A stretch of 64,000 nt of DNA from CALLPQ01 sp964392325 (lineage in GTDB: Bacteria; Pseudomonadota; Alphaproteobacteria; Caulobacterales; Parvularculaceae): the NCBI GenBank assembly GCA_964392325.1, contig CAYMPJ010000003.1:1-64000 (forward strand). The letters are read 5' to 3'. The notes beneath the pieces were generated by a model that saw only the letters and a list, made by a program, of their open reading frames with translations, searched no databases and was not told the DNA's origin. The position numbers were made by a program, and so were the translations under genes. Below, piece after piece: positions 16,582 through 25,337 of this stretch (position 1 is its first letter; every line of letters begins with the position of its first letter).

Positions 16582-17032
16582 AATTAATGGAGCATCATTA
16601 AAACCGCACCAAACCAACTATCATGAAGTCGATTTTGGAAATCAGGACAATATGGAAAATGCGCCTAACGGCCCAACCGCACTCAATATTGAAAATAATG
16701 TCAAGGTTGAAGAGCTTGAGGGTGAGCTAGGAAAGTATGATGCGGTAATCGTCAATTTTCCTGCATTCAATGATGGCCGTGCGTATTCGCAAGCACGCCA
16801 GCTTAGAGAGCGCTTTAATTTCAAAGGGCGTATCTTGGCGCGAGGTGAGGTTCTTGCTGATCAAATTTTATTTATGAACCGATGCGGTATCGATATTGTT
16901 GAGATTAGCGGTAATGATACGAGCGCATTTGAAAATGCTCTTACAGAGTTTTCAAATTTTTATCAGCCAAGTGCAGATGATATTAAACCGATTTGGGCTT
17001 TGCGCGAAGAGCAAAAACGCGCTGCTGCTTAA
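16568..17032 (+). CDS. DUF934 protein, sulfite-reduction accessory
   Basis: A 154-residue protein of the DUF934 family, recognised by NFPAFNDGRAYSQARQLRERF, GRILARGEVLADQILFMNRCGID and IKPIWALREEQ. It is almost always next to CysI/CysH in proteobacteria and is annotated as an oxidoreductase probably involved in sulfite reduction, with no proven activity. The start is ATG 16568, six bases after a strong AAGGAGG inside the end of cysI; the open frame extends far upstream but that part is cysI in another frame. A terminator follows at once. Confidence 0.88.
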   Translation: MLTLEINGASLKPHQTNYHEVDFGNQDNMENAPNGPTALNIENNVKVEELEGELGKYDAVIVNFPAFNDGRAYSQARQLRERFNFKGRILARGEVLADQILFMNRCGIDIVEISGNDTSAFENALTEFSNFYQPSADDIKPIWALREEQKRAAA

Positions 17033-17034
17033 TC

Positions 17035-17074
17035 CGGGTGAAAGATAAAGTTTTTACCCGCTTTTAAATTTTTC
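17035..17074 (+). terminator. Terminator after the cysG-DUF934 operon
   Basis: Stem CGGGTGAAA/TTTTACCCG (17035-17043 and 17052-17060, one G-U pair), 8-base loop, then T-rich CTTTTAAATTTTTC. It separates cysH from the upstream operon. Confidence 0.72.
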
Positions 17075-17124
17075 TTTTCTTGAAAACCTAACCTGATAGC
17101 CAAAGTAATATACCGACCGTGTCT

Positions 17125-17859
17125 ATGCAAAATCATACTGCTTCAATAGCTCGAGAAGTACCCGGCTCAACAGAGGGTCTTGAACAACGAGCCGCGCAAC
17201 TGAGCCTCGAACACGCAAATTCAAGCGCGCAGGAAATCATACGTGCGGCCATTGAAGATGAATTTGCCGGGCGCATTGCGATGGTGTCTTCGTTTGGTGC
17301 GGAGTCTGCAATCTTATTGAAGCTGGTTTCACAAGTGGATCCAGATATTCCGGTCATCTTTCTGGATACACAAAAACACTTTGCCCAGACACTCAAATAT
17401 CGAACACAATTAGCAACTAAATTGGGACTCACAAATATACTTAATATTGAACCTGACACTGACGAATTAGCCAACAATGATCCCGGCGGCACGCTTTGGC
17501 GCAATGACCCGGATGCGTGCTGTACCATTCGAAAGGTAAACCCCCTCGAGAAGATTCTTGATGGGTTTGATGCCTGGTTTACGGGGCGCAAACAATTCCA
17601 TGGCGGGTTGCGCGGTAAATTACCGTTTTTTGATGCCGCTCCGCCCCATATTAAGGTCAATCCAATTGTTAATTGGAGCCGCGAAAAACTTGACGCTTTT
17701 TCCCTAGAGCATCAGTTACCCGCTCACCCGCTTGTTGATCAGGGCTACCCCTCTATCGGCTGCTGGCCTTGTACTCATCCGGTTGCAAAAGGCGGCGATG
17801 TACGTGATGGCCGTTGGCGCGGCGCGGCCAAAACCGAATGTGGAATCCACAAAGGGTAG
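17125..17859 (+). CDS. cysH: Adenylyl-sulfate (APS-type) reductase
   Basis: CysH reduces activated sulfate to sulfite with thioredoxin or glutaredoxin. The protein, about 244 residues, has the PP-loop region SSFGAESAILLKLVS, the cysteine pair DACCTIRKVNPL, the second pair IGCWPCTHPV and the catalytic C-terminal ECGIH. The CC...CxxC set binds a [4Fe-4S] cluster and marks the APS-using type, as opposed to the cluster-free PAPS enzyme of enterobacteria. It has its own transcription unit after a terminator. Starts ATG 17125 or GTG 17119 are both possible; neither has a strong site. No ATP sulfurylase gene (cysDN or sat) is in the window. Confidence 0.92.
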   Translation: MQNHTASIAREVPGSTEGLEQRAAQLSLEHANSSAQEIIRAAIEDEFAGRIAMVSSFGAESAILLKLVSQVDPDIPVIFLDTQKHFAQTLKYRTQLATKLGLTNILNIEPDTDELANNDPGGTLWRNDPDACCTIRKVNPLEKILDGFDAWFTGRKQFHGGLRGKLPFFDAAPPHIKVNPIVNWSREKLDAFSLEHQLPAHPLVDQGYPSIGCWPCTHPVAKGGDVRDGRWRGAAKTECGIHKG

Positions 17860-17895
17860 ATTCTAAAGACATTACTCAAGAATATGGTGTCTGAT

Positions 17896-17921
17896 AAAAA
17901 GCGGGATTACTTATTCCCCGC
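17896..17921 (-). terminator. Terminator overlapping the ggt stop codon
   Basis: On the minus strand, stem GCGGG/CCCGC (17921-17917 and 17905-17901) with an 11-base loop containing the ggt stop codon, followed by TTTTT (17900-17896). Confidence 0.6.
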
Positions 17922-19773
17922 CTTCAACCACACCCGATAACCAGATGCCTTCGCGGCGACGATCCGCCCCGCCATCAATGGTGCCGTCTTTATTGATTTT
18001 AAATCCGTGTACACCGCTGGTCAGCCTGCGCTCTCGTGGCTCATGCCCCTTGGCCTTGAGGCCTTCAATAATTTGCGGATCAAATTGTTTCTCTTCTAAA
18101 AAAATACCCCGACGCGGGGTGACCGCATTGGGAGCATCTATCGCGCTTTGCATGGATAGATCCCAATCAATCATCGCAATTAGGGTTTTTACCACATAAC
18201 CGATAATTGCCGGGCCACCGGGCGAACCAAGCGCTGCCCATAGGTTTTTATCCTCATCAAACACAATTACCGGTGACATCGAAGAACGGGGACGTTTTCC
18301 TGCTGCAACCGCATTGGCAACCGGTACGCCGTCGCGCTCCGGCACAAAGGAAAAATCAGTAAGCTGATTGTTTAAAATCATCCCGCCCGCCATTTGATTG
18401 CTGCCAAACACAGATTCCACAGTTGTCGTCATGGAAACAACACGGCCCTCACCGTCAATAATCGTAAAATGGCTTGTCGAAGGAGGCTCGGGGGAGCGGC
18501 CCGTTGCAAGCCCATTCCATTTACCCGCATCTGCATCCAGATCATATTGTGATGGATCACCCGCCTCAACATTTTCTGCCGCTTTTGCCGGATCAATCAA
18601 AGCAGAGCGGGCGGCAATATAAGCCGGATTTAACAATCCAGCGATCAATGCTTCTTGACTTAACCCCCCCGCAGCAGCCGCTTGATCTTGGTCGGCTAAA
18701 TATTTACCGCGATCAGCAAAAGCCAACCGCCCTGCCTCTAGCAATAAATGCAACGCCTCAACAGAGCCCTCTCCCGCACCGCGCATATCAAAGCGTTCCA
18801 GCAACATTAAAATCTGCAAACTCGTGACCCCGCCAGAACTTGGCGGTGCCATGGAGCATATTTCATATCCACGATATTCTCCGCATACTGGCGTTCTTTT
18901 TAGGGGTTTATAATTTGCAATATCTTCCAGAGTCATGCCGCCGGGATTAGGCGCATTATTGACGGCCTCGACAATAGAGCGAGCAATTGGTCCGTTATAA
19001 AAACTATCAGCGCCATTGGCGGCAATATCGCGAACGGTTTGCCCATAGGCGGGGTTTTTTAAAATATGCCCGACCGGATGCGGGGCTCCCTCAGCATCAT
19101 AAAAGTAAGCGGCAGCTGCCGGGGATTGCTTTAAAAACGTAAACCGGTCCAGCAAGCCGTTCAAACGCGGTGAAACCTCAAACCCTTCATCGGCGAGCAC
19201 CGCCGCGCCCTGCCATGTCTCCGACCAAGCCAATGCGCCATAGTCTTTATGAGCCATTTCCAACATGCGCACCACGCCCGGCACCCCGACAGAAAGCCCG
19301 CCCGAGACTGCCTCTCTAAAGCTCATCGGCTCGCCATCTTCTTTTAAAAACCGGTCAGGGGTCGCGCTTGCGGGCGCAACCTCGCGCCCGTCATAGGTTT
19401 CAAAAACACCGGCCTTCGGGTCAAAATAAAGCATGAAAGCGCCGCCGCCCAAGCCGGAAGACTGTGGCTCCACCAAGCCCAATACCGCCTGGGTTGCAAT
19501 GGCCGCATCAACCGCGCTGCCGCCGCGTTTCAAAATATCGGCCCCCGCTTGGGTTGCGTGGGGGTTGGCTGAAGAAATAAAGTAAGTTTTTTCAATCGGC
19601 GCTTCTTGTGTGGTAACCACCGGCGCGCCAACCTCGCGCTCGCTACTACACCCACCCAGAAAAGCGCCCAAAGCAGCGACCAGGAAAAACTTCAGTATAA
19701 AGACGGGTTTGAACACCGTTCTAAAAAATAGATTTTTTACTGGGTGCAACATAAAGGTAGGAACGCGATTCAT
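17911..19773 (-). CDS. ggt: Gamma-glutamyltransferase, lipoprotein form
   Basis: A 620-residue Ntn-hydrolase that cleaves gamma-glutamyl bonds, e.g. of glutathione, in the periplasm. The N-terminus has a long hydrophobic signal ending in the lipobox LGGC (residue about 42), so it should be membrane-anchored. Family segments: GGSAVDAAIATQAVLGLVEPQSSGLGGGAFML, YDGREVAPASATPDRFL, MAPPSSGGVTSLQIL. Autoprocessing would release the small subunit at STSHFTIIDGEGRVVSMTTTVES, where the Thr of TSHF is the nucleophile. The C-terminus has RPRSSMSPVIVF and GSPGGPAIIGYV. It is divergent from a P1-family hydrolase with only 70 bases between starts, so they may share control. Confidence 0.95.
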   Translation of the reverse strand: MNRVPTFMLHPVKNLFFRTVFKPVFILKFFLVAALGAFLGGCSSEREVGAPVVTTQEAPIEKTYFISSANPHATQAGADILKRGGSAVDAAIATQAVLGLVEPQSSGLGGGAFMLYFDPKAGVFETYDGREVAPASATPDRFLKEDGEPMSFREAVSGGLSVGVPGVVRMLEMAHKDYGALAWSETWQGAAVLADEGFEVSPRLNGLLDRFTFLKQSPAAAAYFYDAEGAPHPVGHILKNPAYGQTVRDIAANGADSFYNGPIARSIVEAVNNAPNPGGMTLEDIANYKPLKRTPVCGEYRGYEICSMAPPSSGGVTSLQILMLLERFDMRGAGEGSVEALHLLLEAGRLAFADRGKYLADQDQAAAAGGLSQEALIAGLLNPAYIAARSALIDPAKAAENVEAGDPSQYDLDADAGKWNGLATGRSPEPPSTSHFTIIDGEGRVVSMTTTVESVFGSNQMAGGMILNNQLTDFSFVPERDGVPVANAVAAGKRPRSSMSPVIVFDEDKNLWAALGSPGGPAIIGYVVKTLIAMIDWDLSMQSAIDAPNAVTPRRGIFLEEKQFDPQIIEGLKAKGHEPRERRLTSGVHGFKINKDGTIDGGADRRREGIWLSGVVEGGE

Positions 19774-19843
19774 ATTCTCTCACCGGAGTTTGGGGGTGTT
19801 TGGAGGCTTTTGGTTCTTGCGGGGCCCTGAAAATGGGTTAAAC

Positions 19844-20914
19844 ATGTCTATCATGTCAAACTCGAAACGTCATAACATTTCTTCGGCGCCTGCCAACAAG
19901 ACGCAAACAGGTGTAACCACCGGGCCTTTTAATAATATCACCGATGTGAGCGGGATTGGCGTCGGCCACGCCCAGGATGACACTGCCAAAACGGGGGTTA
20001 CGGTTATTCTCCCCGATAATGCGTGGACATGCGCGGTTGATGTGCGCGGCGGCGGACCCGGGACCAGAGAAACGGACCTACTTGATCCATCCACCCTCGT
20101 CAACGCCGTCGATGCTATTGTGCTATCGGGGGGGTCTTCTTACGGTCTGGCGGCGGCCGATGCTGTCACTGCGCAGCTTGGTGCACAAAATAGAGGCTTT
20201 TCGCTGATGGCCCAAACCGGCGTACCGCCATCGCCCATTGTTCCCGCCGCCATTCTTTATGACTTGGCCAATGGCGGTGACAAAGACTGGGGGGCCAATC
20301 CCCCCTATCACCAATTGGGCCTTAATGCGTTTCAACACTGCGAAGGCTCCAGCGAAATTCCCCAAGGCAAAGTCGGGGCCGGATATGGGGCGAAGGCCGG
20401 CCAGGAGCAAGGCGGCGTCGGTTCTGTGTCCCTTATTGACGGAGACCTAACCATCGGCGCGCTCATTGCCGTCAATAGTTTTGGCTCGGTGCGCATGCCC
20501 GGTAGTAATGCGTTCTGGGCGTGGCCTTTTGAAATGTCTCATGAGGGAAAAAGCGAATTTGGTGCCATTAAACCAGCGGCAAATTTTCAAGGCGCATCAG
20601 GCTATCCAGATGATACCAAGCTCGGCCCCGTAAATGGCCCCAAACAAAACACCACCATTGGCGTTATCGCAATCTCTCAGGCCTTGAGCCAATCCGAAGC
20701 CAGACGCATCGCGATTATGGCCCAGGACGGCATGGCCCGCGCCATTCGCCCGGTGCACGCCCCGACAGATGGAGACGTCCTTTTCATATTAGCCCCGCCC
20801 CCAAAAAATGGCACAAACCCTCTTGATCCCGTCCCCCTCACACGGATCGGCAATGGCGCCGCCGATTGCGTTGCCAGAGCCATTGCACGCGGCGTTTACG
20901 AGGCCAATCAATAG
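19844..20914 (+). CDS. P1-family self-processing hydrolase (DmpA/NylC-like)
   Basis: Member of the P1 (S58) family, which includes the aminopeptidase DmpA and nylon-oligomer hydrolase NylC. Its characteristic start is ITDVSGIGVGHAQDD, then VDVRGGGPGTRETDLL, IVLSGGSSYGLAAADAV, GKVGAGYGAKAG and LIAVNSFGSV. Self-cleavage to create an N-terminal Thr nucleophile is expected at Asn-Thr in QNTTIGVIA, as in NylC. The upper frame continues upstream but overlaps the divergent ggt gene, so I start at ATG 19844; ATG 19853 is equally possible and neither has a clear ribosome-binding site. Natural substrate unknown; beta-peptides or D-amino acid amides are options in this family. Confidence 0.85.
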   Translation: MSIMSNSKRHNISSAPANKTQTGVTTGPFNNITDVSGIGVGHAQDDTAKTGVTVILPDNAWTCAVDVRGGGPGTRETDLLDPSTLVNAVDAIVLSGGSSYGLAAADAVTAQLGAQNRGFSLMAQTGVPPSPIVPAAILYDLANGGDKDWGANPPYHQLGLNAFQHCEGSSEIPQGKVGAGYGAKAGQEQGGVGSVSLIDGDLTIGALIAVNSFGSVRMPGSNAFWAWPFEMSHEGKSEFGAIKPAANFQGASGYPDDTKLGPVNGPKQNTTIGVIAISQALSQSEARRIAIMAQDGMARAIRPVHAPTDGDVLFILAPPPKNGTNPLDPVPLTRIGNGAADCVARAIARGVYEANQ

Positions 20915-20998
20915 GAATTTTGCCCTCAATTTTATGGAATATCGCCATGATTTTAGGCTTGCATCACAGGCGCGTTTGCTGTTTAACCGAGCGCTCAG

Positions 20999-21075
20999 GC
21001 ACCGGTAGCTCAGCTGGATAGAGTACTTGACTACGAATCAAGGGGTCGGGAGTTCGAATCTTCCCCGGTGCGCCA
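20999..21075 (+). tRNA. tRNA-Arg(ACG)
   Basis: Full 77-nt tRNA with encoded CCA. Acceptor stem GCACCGG/CCGGTGC, D-arm GCTC/GAGT, anticodon stem CTTGA/TCAAG around loop CTACGAA (anticodon ACG, usually deaminated to ICG), and T-arm GGGAG/CTTCC with loop TTCGAAT, discriminator G. Confidence 0.97.
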
Positions 21076-21111
21076 TTTCTACGGTTTTGAATATTACAGG
21101 GCTTTGACCTT

Positions 21112-23487
21112 TTATCTTACAGCCGAAACCTGCATAAGTTTGCGGCCATGGGATAGTTTGCATGCAGATTGGATTAATGCCTCTGCATCAATGCGGAAAT
21201 AACGATAAAGATCAACGATCGTGCCGGTCTGGCCGAAATGTTCAACGCCGTGTGGAAGGGTTTGATGTCCGTATACAGCGCCTAGCCAAGACAGGGTGGC
21301 CGGATGGCCATCAATGACTGTGATGAAAACACAGTTGCGCGGAATATCTTGCAGCAATGTTTCTATATGGGCCTGTGCGCCAGCAATGCCATTTGCCCGC
21401 GCGCGTTGTGCTGCGCTCCAGCCTGCGTTTAACCGGTCTGCGGAGGTCACCGCCAGAACGCCAACATCGCGACGCCCTTGCGCAATATAGCCGGCAGCTT
21501 TGATCGCTTCTTGGGCAACAGCGCCTTGATAGGCGATGACAATCTCGCAATTTGGCCCCGGTTCGCGCAACCAATATGCCCCGTCAATTGCACCTTGCCG
21601 AAAATTTTCGGCCGCGCGTTTGCCCGGTTGTTCAATCGGATTGGTTGTGAGGCGCAAATATACCGAACCACCTGTTTCATCGCGTAACCATGTGCGCTCA
21701 TCGGGAGCACTTTCACCCTCTTTTTGCAAATGCTTAAAGGCCCACTCCATGATAACAGCCAGCTCGTCGGCAAAGGCCGGTTCAAACGCTGCCAATCCAT
21801 CTTGTGACATGCCGATCAACGGCGTCGCGATGGACTGATGTGCCCCGCCTTCGGGGGCCAGCGTAACGCCGGACGGAGTGCCAACAATCATAAAGCGTGC
21901 ATCCTGATAGCAGGCATAATTGAGTGCATCGAGTCCGCGCGATATAAAAGGATCGTATACCGTCCCTATAGGGATAATTCGTTTCCCAAAGACAGAATGG
22001 GATAAACCTGCCGCTGCAAGCAACAAGAAGAGGTTCATTTCAGCAATCCCGAGTTCAATATGCTGACCATCTGGTGTGAACTCCCATTTCGCCGTAGACG
22101 GAATTTTTTCGGTTTTAAACGTATCTTCCTGATGGGCGCGGGCAAACAGTTTGCGGCGATTGACCCATGGGCCAAGATTGGTTGTGCCAGTCACATCTGG
22201 CGAGGTCGTAACAATGCGGTCTGCCAGCTGACTGTCCCCTTTGGATAGGTTATCCAGAATTTTCCCAAACGCCATTTGAGTCGATATTTCACGATCCGAT
22301 GACAACGCTATTGCCGGAACATCAATGATGTCGTCAAAATAGCGGCGTTGCCCCTTTGAAAAGAAAGGCGCTTTATTCAACATCGTTTCAAAAGAGGCCG
22401 GGTCTTTAATGGTGGCAAACCTGTCCCATTCTTCGCCTTCGCCAACCCCCATATATTTTTGCCACTCAGCCATTTGTGACTTGTTCATCAAGCCGCCATG
22501 GTTATCTTTGTGACCAGCAATTGGTGTACCCCAACCCTTGATGGTATAGGCCAAAAAGCAAACCGGGCGATCATGATCAATTGCCGCGAAAATATTGGCC
22601 ATGGTCTCAACGCAGTTGCCACCAAGATTTTCCATTAACGCAGCCAGTTCCTCGTCACTGCGTGCGCCAATGAGTTTTGTGACATCGCCCTGATCGCCCA
22701 AAGCATCCATCAAGCGCTCGCGCCAAATGGCACCACCCATAAAGGTTAGCGCGGAATAGAGTTGGTTCGGACAATTATCGATCCATTGGCGCAGTTTCTC
22801 GCCGCCCGGTTCTTTGAACGCAGCTTGTTGCAGGACGCCATATTTAACACGCACAACATCCCAGCCAAACGCCTCAAAAATCTGTTCAACCCGTTGGAAC
22901 AAGCCTTCGCGTACAACGCCATCAAGGGATTGACGGTTATAGTCGATAATCCACCAGCAATTGCGAAGGTCGTTCTTCCAGCCCTCTTGCAGGGCTTCGT
23001 AGACATTGCCTTCATCAAGTTCCGCATCGCCGACCAGCGCAATCATACGCCCTAGCTTTTGATCCGCGCCCCATGCCTTGGCTTTAATGTAATCCTGAAC
23101 GATGGAAGCAAAGGATGTGATCGCTACCCCAAGACCAACCGAGCCTGTGGAGAAATCTACATCATCAACGTCCTTGGTGCGGCTGGGATAACTTTGCGCG
23201 CCGCCAAACCCTCGGAAATTCTCCATCTTCTCGCGGGTTTGATTGCCCATAAGATATTGGATCGCATGAAAGACCGGTGATGCATGGGGTTTTACAGCCA
23301 CGCGATCTTCAGAGCGCAATGTTTGAAAATACAGCGCGGTCATGATCGACACCATTGAGGCCGATGACGCCTGATGCCCGCCAACCTTGATGCCATCCAC
23401 CTTTGGCCGGATATGATTAGCATGGTGGATCATCCAATGAGACAGCCATAACAAGCGCTGCTCAATCGTTTTGAGATCTTGGGACAT
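21112..23487 (-). CDS. mdeB: MdeB-like homodimeric 2-oxo acid dehydrogenase E1 / transketolase-like
   Basis: A 791-residue thiamine-diphosphate enzyme of the homodimeric pyruvate dehydrogenase E1 (AceE)/transketolase superfamily. The TPP-binding signature is ALVGDAELDEGNVYEAL...WIIDYNRQS (about residues 168-205); the pyrimidine-domain part is HIELGIAEMNLFLLLAAAGL and YACYQDARFMIVG. Adjacent methionine gamma-lyase and an Lrp regulator reproduce the mdeR-mdeA-mdeB locus of Pseudomonas putida, where MdeB is a homologue thought to oxidise the 2-oxobutyrate released by MdeA. It is shorter than AceE (about 890) and no E2 or E3 gene is nearby, so it would have to share those. It follows mdeA by 11 bases. 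A plain transketolase role is unlikely. Confidence 0.85.
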   Translation of the reverse strand: MSQDLKTIEQRLLWLSHWMIHHANHIRPKVDGIKVGGHQASSASMVSIMTALYFQTLRSEDRVAVKPHASPVFHAIQYLMGNQTREKMENFRGFGGAQSYPSRTKDVDDVDFSTGSVGLGVAITSFASIVQDYIKAKAWGADQKLGRMIALVGDAELDEGNVYEALQEGWKNDLRNCWWIIDYNRQSLDGVVREGLFQRVEQIFEAFGWDVVRVKYGVLQQAAFKEPGGEKLRQWIDNCPNQLYSALTFMGGAIWRERLMDALGDQGDVTKLIGARSDEELAALMENLGGNCVETMANIFAAIDHDRPVCFLAYTIKGWGTPIAGHKDNHGGLMNKSQMAEWQKYMGVGEGEEWDRFATIKDPASFETMLNKAPFFSKGQRRYFDDIIDVPAIALSSDREISTQMAFGKILDNLSKGDSQLADRIVTTSPDVTGTTNLGPWVNRRKLFARAHQEDTFKTEKIPSTAKWEFTPDGQHIELGIAEMNLFLLLAAAGLSHSVFGKRIIPIGTVYDPFISRGLDALNYACYQDARFMIVGTPSGVTLAPEGGAHQSIATPLIGMSQDGLAAFEPAFADELAVIMEWAFKHLQKEGESAPDERTWLRDETGGSVYLRLTTNPIEQPGKRAAENFRQGAIDGAYWLREPGPNCEIVIAYQGAVAQEAIKAAGYIAQGRRDVGVLAVTSADRLNAGWSAAQRARANGIAGAQAHIETLLQDIPRNCVFITVIDGHPATLSWLGAVYGHQTLPHGVEHFGQTGTIVDLYRYFRIDAEALIQSACKLSHGRKLMQVSAVR

Positions 23488-23498
23488 GTCAGTCTCTT

Positions 23499-24704
23499 TT
23501 ATGCTGCCGTGCGGGTTGATGACTTTAGCAAAGCTTGCTCGAGATCATAGATTACATCATCAACCCCTTCGAGTCCGATTGAAAGACGCACCAGTCCTTC
23601 GCTGATACCGTGCAAAGCCCGCTCTTGGGGTGAGTAGGTCGAATGGGTCATGCTGGCCGGGTGTTGAACCAGTGTCTCAGCATCCCCCAATGACACCGCG
23701 CGGGTGATGAGTTCTAATTTATTCATCATTGTACGTCCCGCCTCCAAGCCACCCTCCAGTTCAAATGCAATCATACCGCCAAATTGTGACATCTGACGTT
23801 TGGCAATGTCATGCTGTTCAAAACTTTCCAGCCCAGGGTACCAGACTTTTTCAACGCCATTAACACCCTCTAACATCTCGGCAATTATCGCAGCACTGCT
23901 GCAATGGCGGTCCATGCGTAATTCAAGGGTCTTTAATCCACGCAAGATCAACATGGCGTTGAAAGGTGCCATAACTGCACCCGTCATATCTTTCATTCCG
24001 TAAAGGCGAATTTCCGAGACAAGGTCCGCTGGCCCAACCAGCAACCCTGCAACAACATCGCCGTGACCGCCAAGATATTTAGTAGCCGAATGCAAAACGA
24101 TATCCGCTCCATGTTTTATGGGCTGGGTCAGATAGGGTGTTGCGTAAGTATTATCGACCACAACATAAGCATCATTTGCATGTGCAATGTCAGACACAGC
24201 CTGAATATCAACGAGGCGCATATTCGGGTTTGCCGGTGTTTCAAAGTACACCACTTTGGTTTTATCGCTGATCGCTGCAGACAGGTTTTCAGGGTTGGTT
24301 AAATCAACATGGCTTACGCTTACCCCGAATTTGGCCAGACCGTGCTGCATAAACGAAAATGTGCAGCCATAGAGTGTCTTATCAAGAATGACCTCATCAC
24401 CTGGTGCCAGAAGCGTCCACATGGTCGCGGAGATCGCCCCCATACCCGATGCCAGTGCTAGCCCCGCCTCGCCGCCTTCAAGCACCGCGATACGCTTTTC
24501 AAGCAAGTCACAGGTGGGGTTAGAGATGCGCGAATAAAAATGACCCGCGCGATCGCCTGCAAACATCTCGCCGCCCGCGTCGGTAGTTTCAAAGGCAAAA
24601 GTTGATGTCAGATGCAAGGGAGGCGTCAACGCCCCTTCATTCTCCATAGGATCATAACCGTGATGAATGGCACGTGTAGAAAAGCTGTCTGGACGATTAC
24701 GCAT
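23499..24704 (-). CDS. mdeA: L-methionine gamma-lyase
   Basis: A 401-residue PLP enzyme of the Cys/Met metabolism family that splits L-methionine into methanethiol, ammonia and 2-oxobutyrate. Features: phosphate-binding FYSRISNPT, LASGMGAISATMW, active-site YGCT (Tyr112, Cys114), VVDNTYATPYL and PLP lysine Lys209 in HSATKYLGGHGDVVAG. The cysteine after YG is characteristic of methionine gamma-lyase rather than cystathionine enzymes. The start ATG follows AGGAG by seven bases. It is first in the mdeAB unit and divergent from an Lrp regulator. Expected product methanethiol makes this a source of volatile sulfur. Confidence 0.93.
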   Translation of the reverse strand: MRNRPDSFSTRAIHHGYDPMENEGALTPPLHLTSTFAFETTDAGGEMFAGDRAGHFYSRISNPTCDLLEKRIAVLEGGEAGLALASGMGAISATMWTLLAPGDEVILDKTLYGCTFSFMQHGLAKFGVSVSHVDLTNPENLSAAISDKTKVVYFETPANPNMRLVDIQAVSDIAHANDAYVVVDNTYATPYLTQPIKHGADIVLHSATKYLGGHGDVVAGLLVGPADLVSEIRLYGMKDMTGAVMAPFNAMLILRGLKTLELRMDRHCSSAAIIAEMLEGVNGVEKVWYPGLESFEQHDIAKRQMSQFGGMIAFELEGGLEAGRTMMNKLELITRAVSLGDAETLVQHPASMTHSTYSPQERALHGISEGLVRLSIGLEGVDDVIYDLEQALLKSSTRTAA

Positions 24705-24810
24705 GGAATGACTCCTGAATTTTACAGGGGCATTATATTACAATAATTTAGCAAAATAGTTCCAAATTATGCGTTGATCTGTTCTTATATTGGCATTATT
24801 TATCTAAAAT

Positions 24811-25278
24811 ATGAGAAAAATAGACATTAAAGACCAGCAAATCATTCGCACGTTGCAGCGAAATGGTCGTATGACCAACCAGGATTTGGCCGCAGAGGTA
24901 AACTTATCGCCCTCTCCATGCCTGAGGCGGCTCAAGCTGCTGGAACAAGACGGTGTTATCACAGGCTATAGTGCCAATATTGATGCAGAGGCTTATGGAA
25001 TACCGGTAACTGCATTTGTCCACATCAAACTGGCAAACCACACCGAGGCAGCAGTAAAGCAATTTGAGGCAGATATAGAGCGCGTTGACCAGGTGCTGGA
25101 GTGTTACGTGATGACCGGTACCTCGGATTATCTGCTTCGTGTTGTTGTGGCCGACCTTCCAGATTACGAAAATTTCGTGCGCAAAAAACTACATTCGATT
25201 GGGAGTATCGCGTCCATCGACAGCAGCTTTGTTTACGGTGTCGTCAAGAAAACAAACGTATTCCCAATAGTTGGATAA
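24811..25278 (+). CDS. mdeR: Lrp/AsnC regulator of the mde locus
   Basis: A 155-residue Lrp-family regulator. The N-terminal HTH is DQQIIRTLQRNGRMTNQDLAAEVNLSPSPCLRRLKLLEQDGVI (about residues 7-50); the RAM domain follows with YGIPVTAFVHIKL, VLECYVMTGTSDYLLRVVV and SSFVYGVVKKT. It is divergent from mdeA with 106 bases between starts, matching the P. putida arrangement in which MdeR activates mdeAB, with methionine as a probable effector. The shared AT-rich gap should hold its operators; I see no clear palindrome. Confidence 0.87.
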   Translation: MRKIDIKDQQIIRTLQRNGRMTNQDLAAEVNLSPSPCLRRLKLLEQDGVITGYSANIDAEAYGIPVTAFVHIKLANHTEAAVKQFEADIERVDQVLECYVMTGTSDYLLRVVVADLPDYENFVRKKLHSIGSIASIDSSFVYGVVKKTNVFPIVG

Positions 25279-25337
25279 TGAATGACATTACCTCCCGGGA
25301 AATTATATCCGCGCCAAAGTGATAACCCCCGCCCGGC

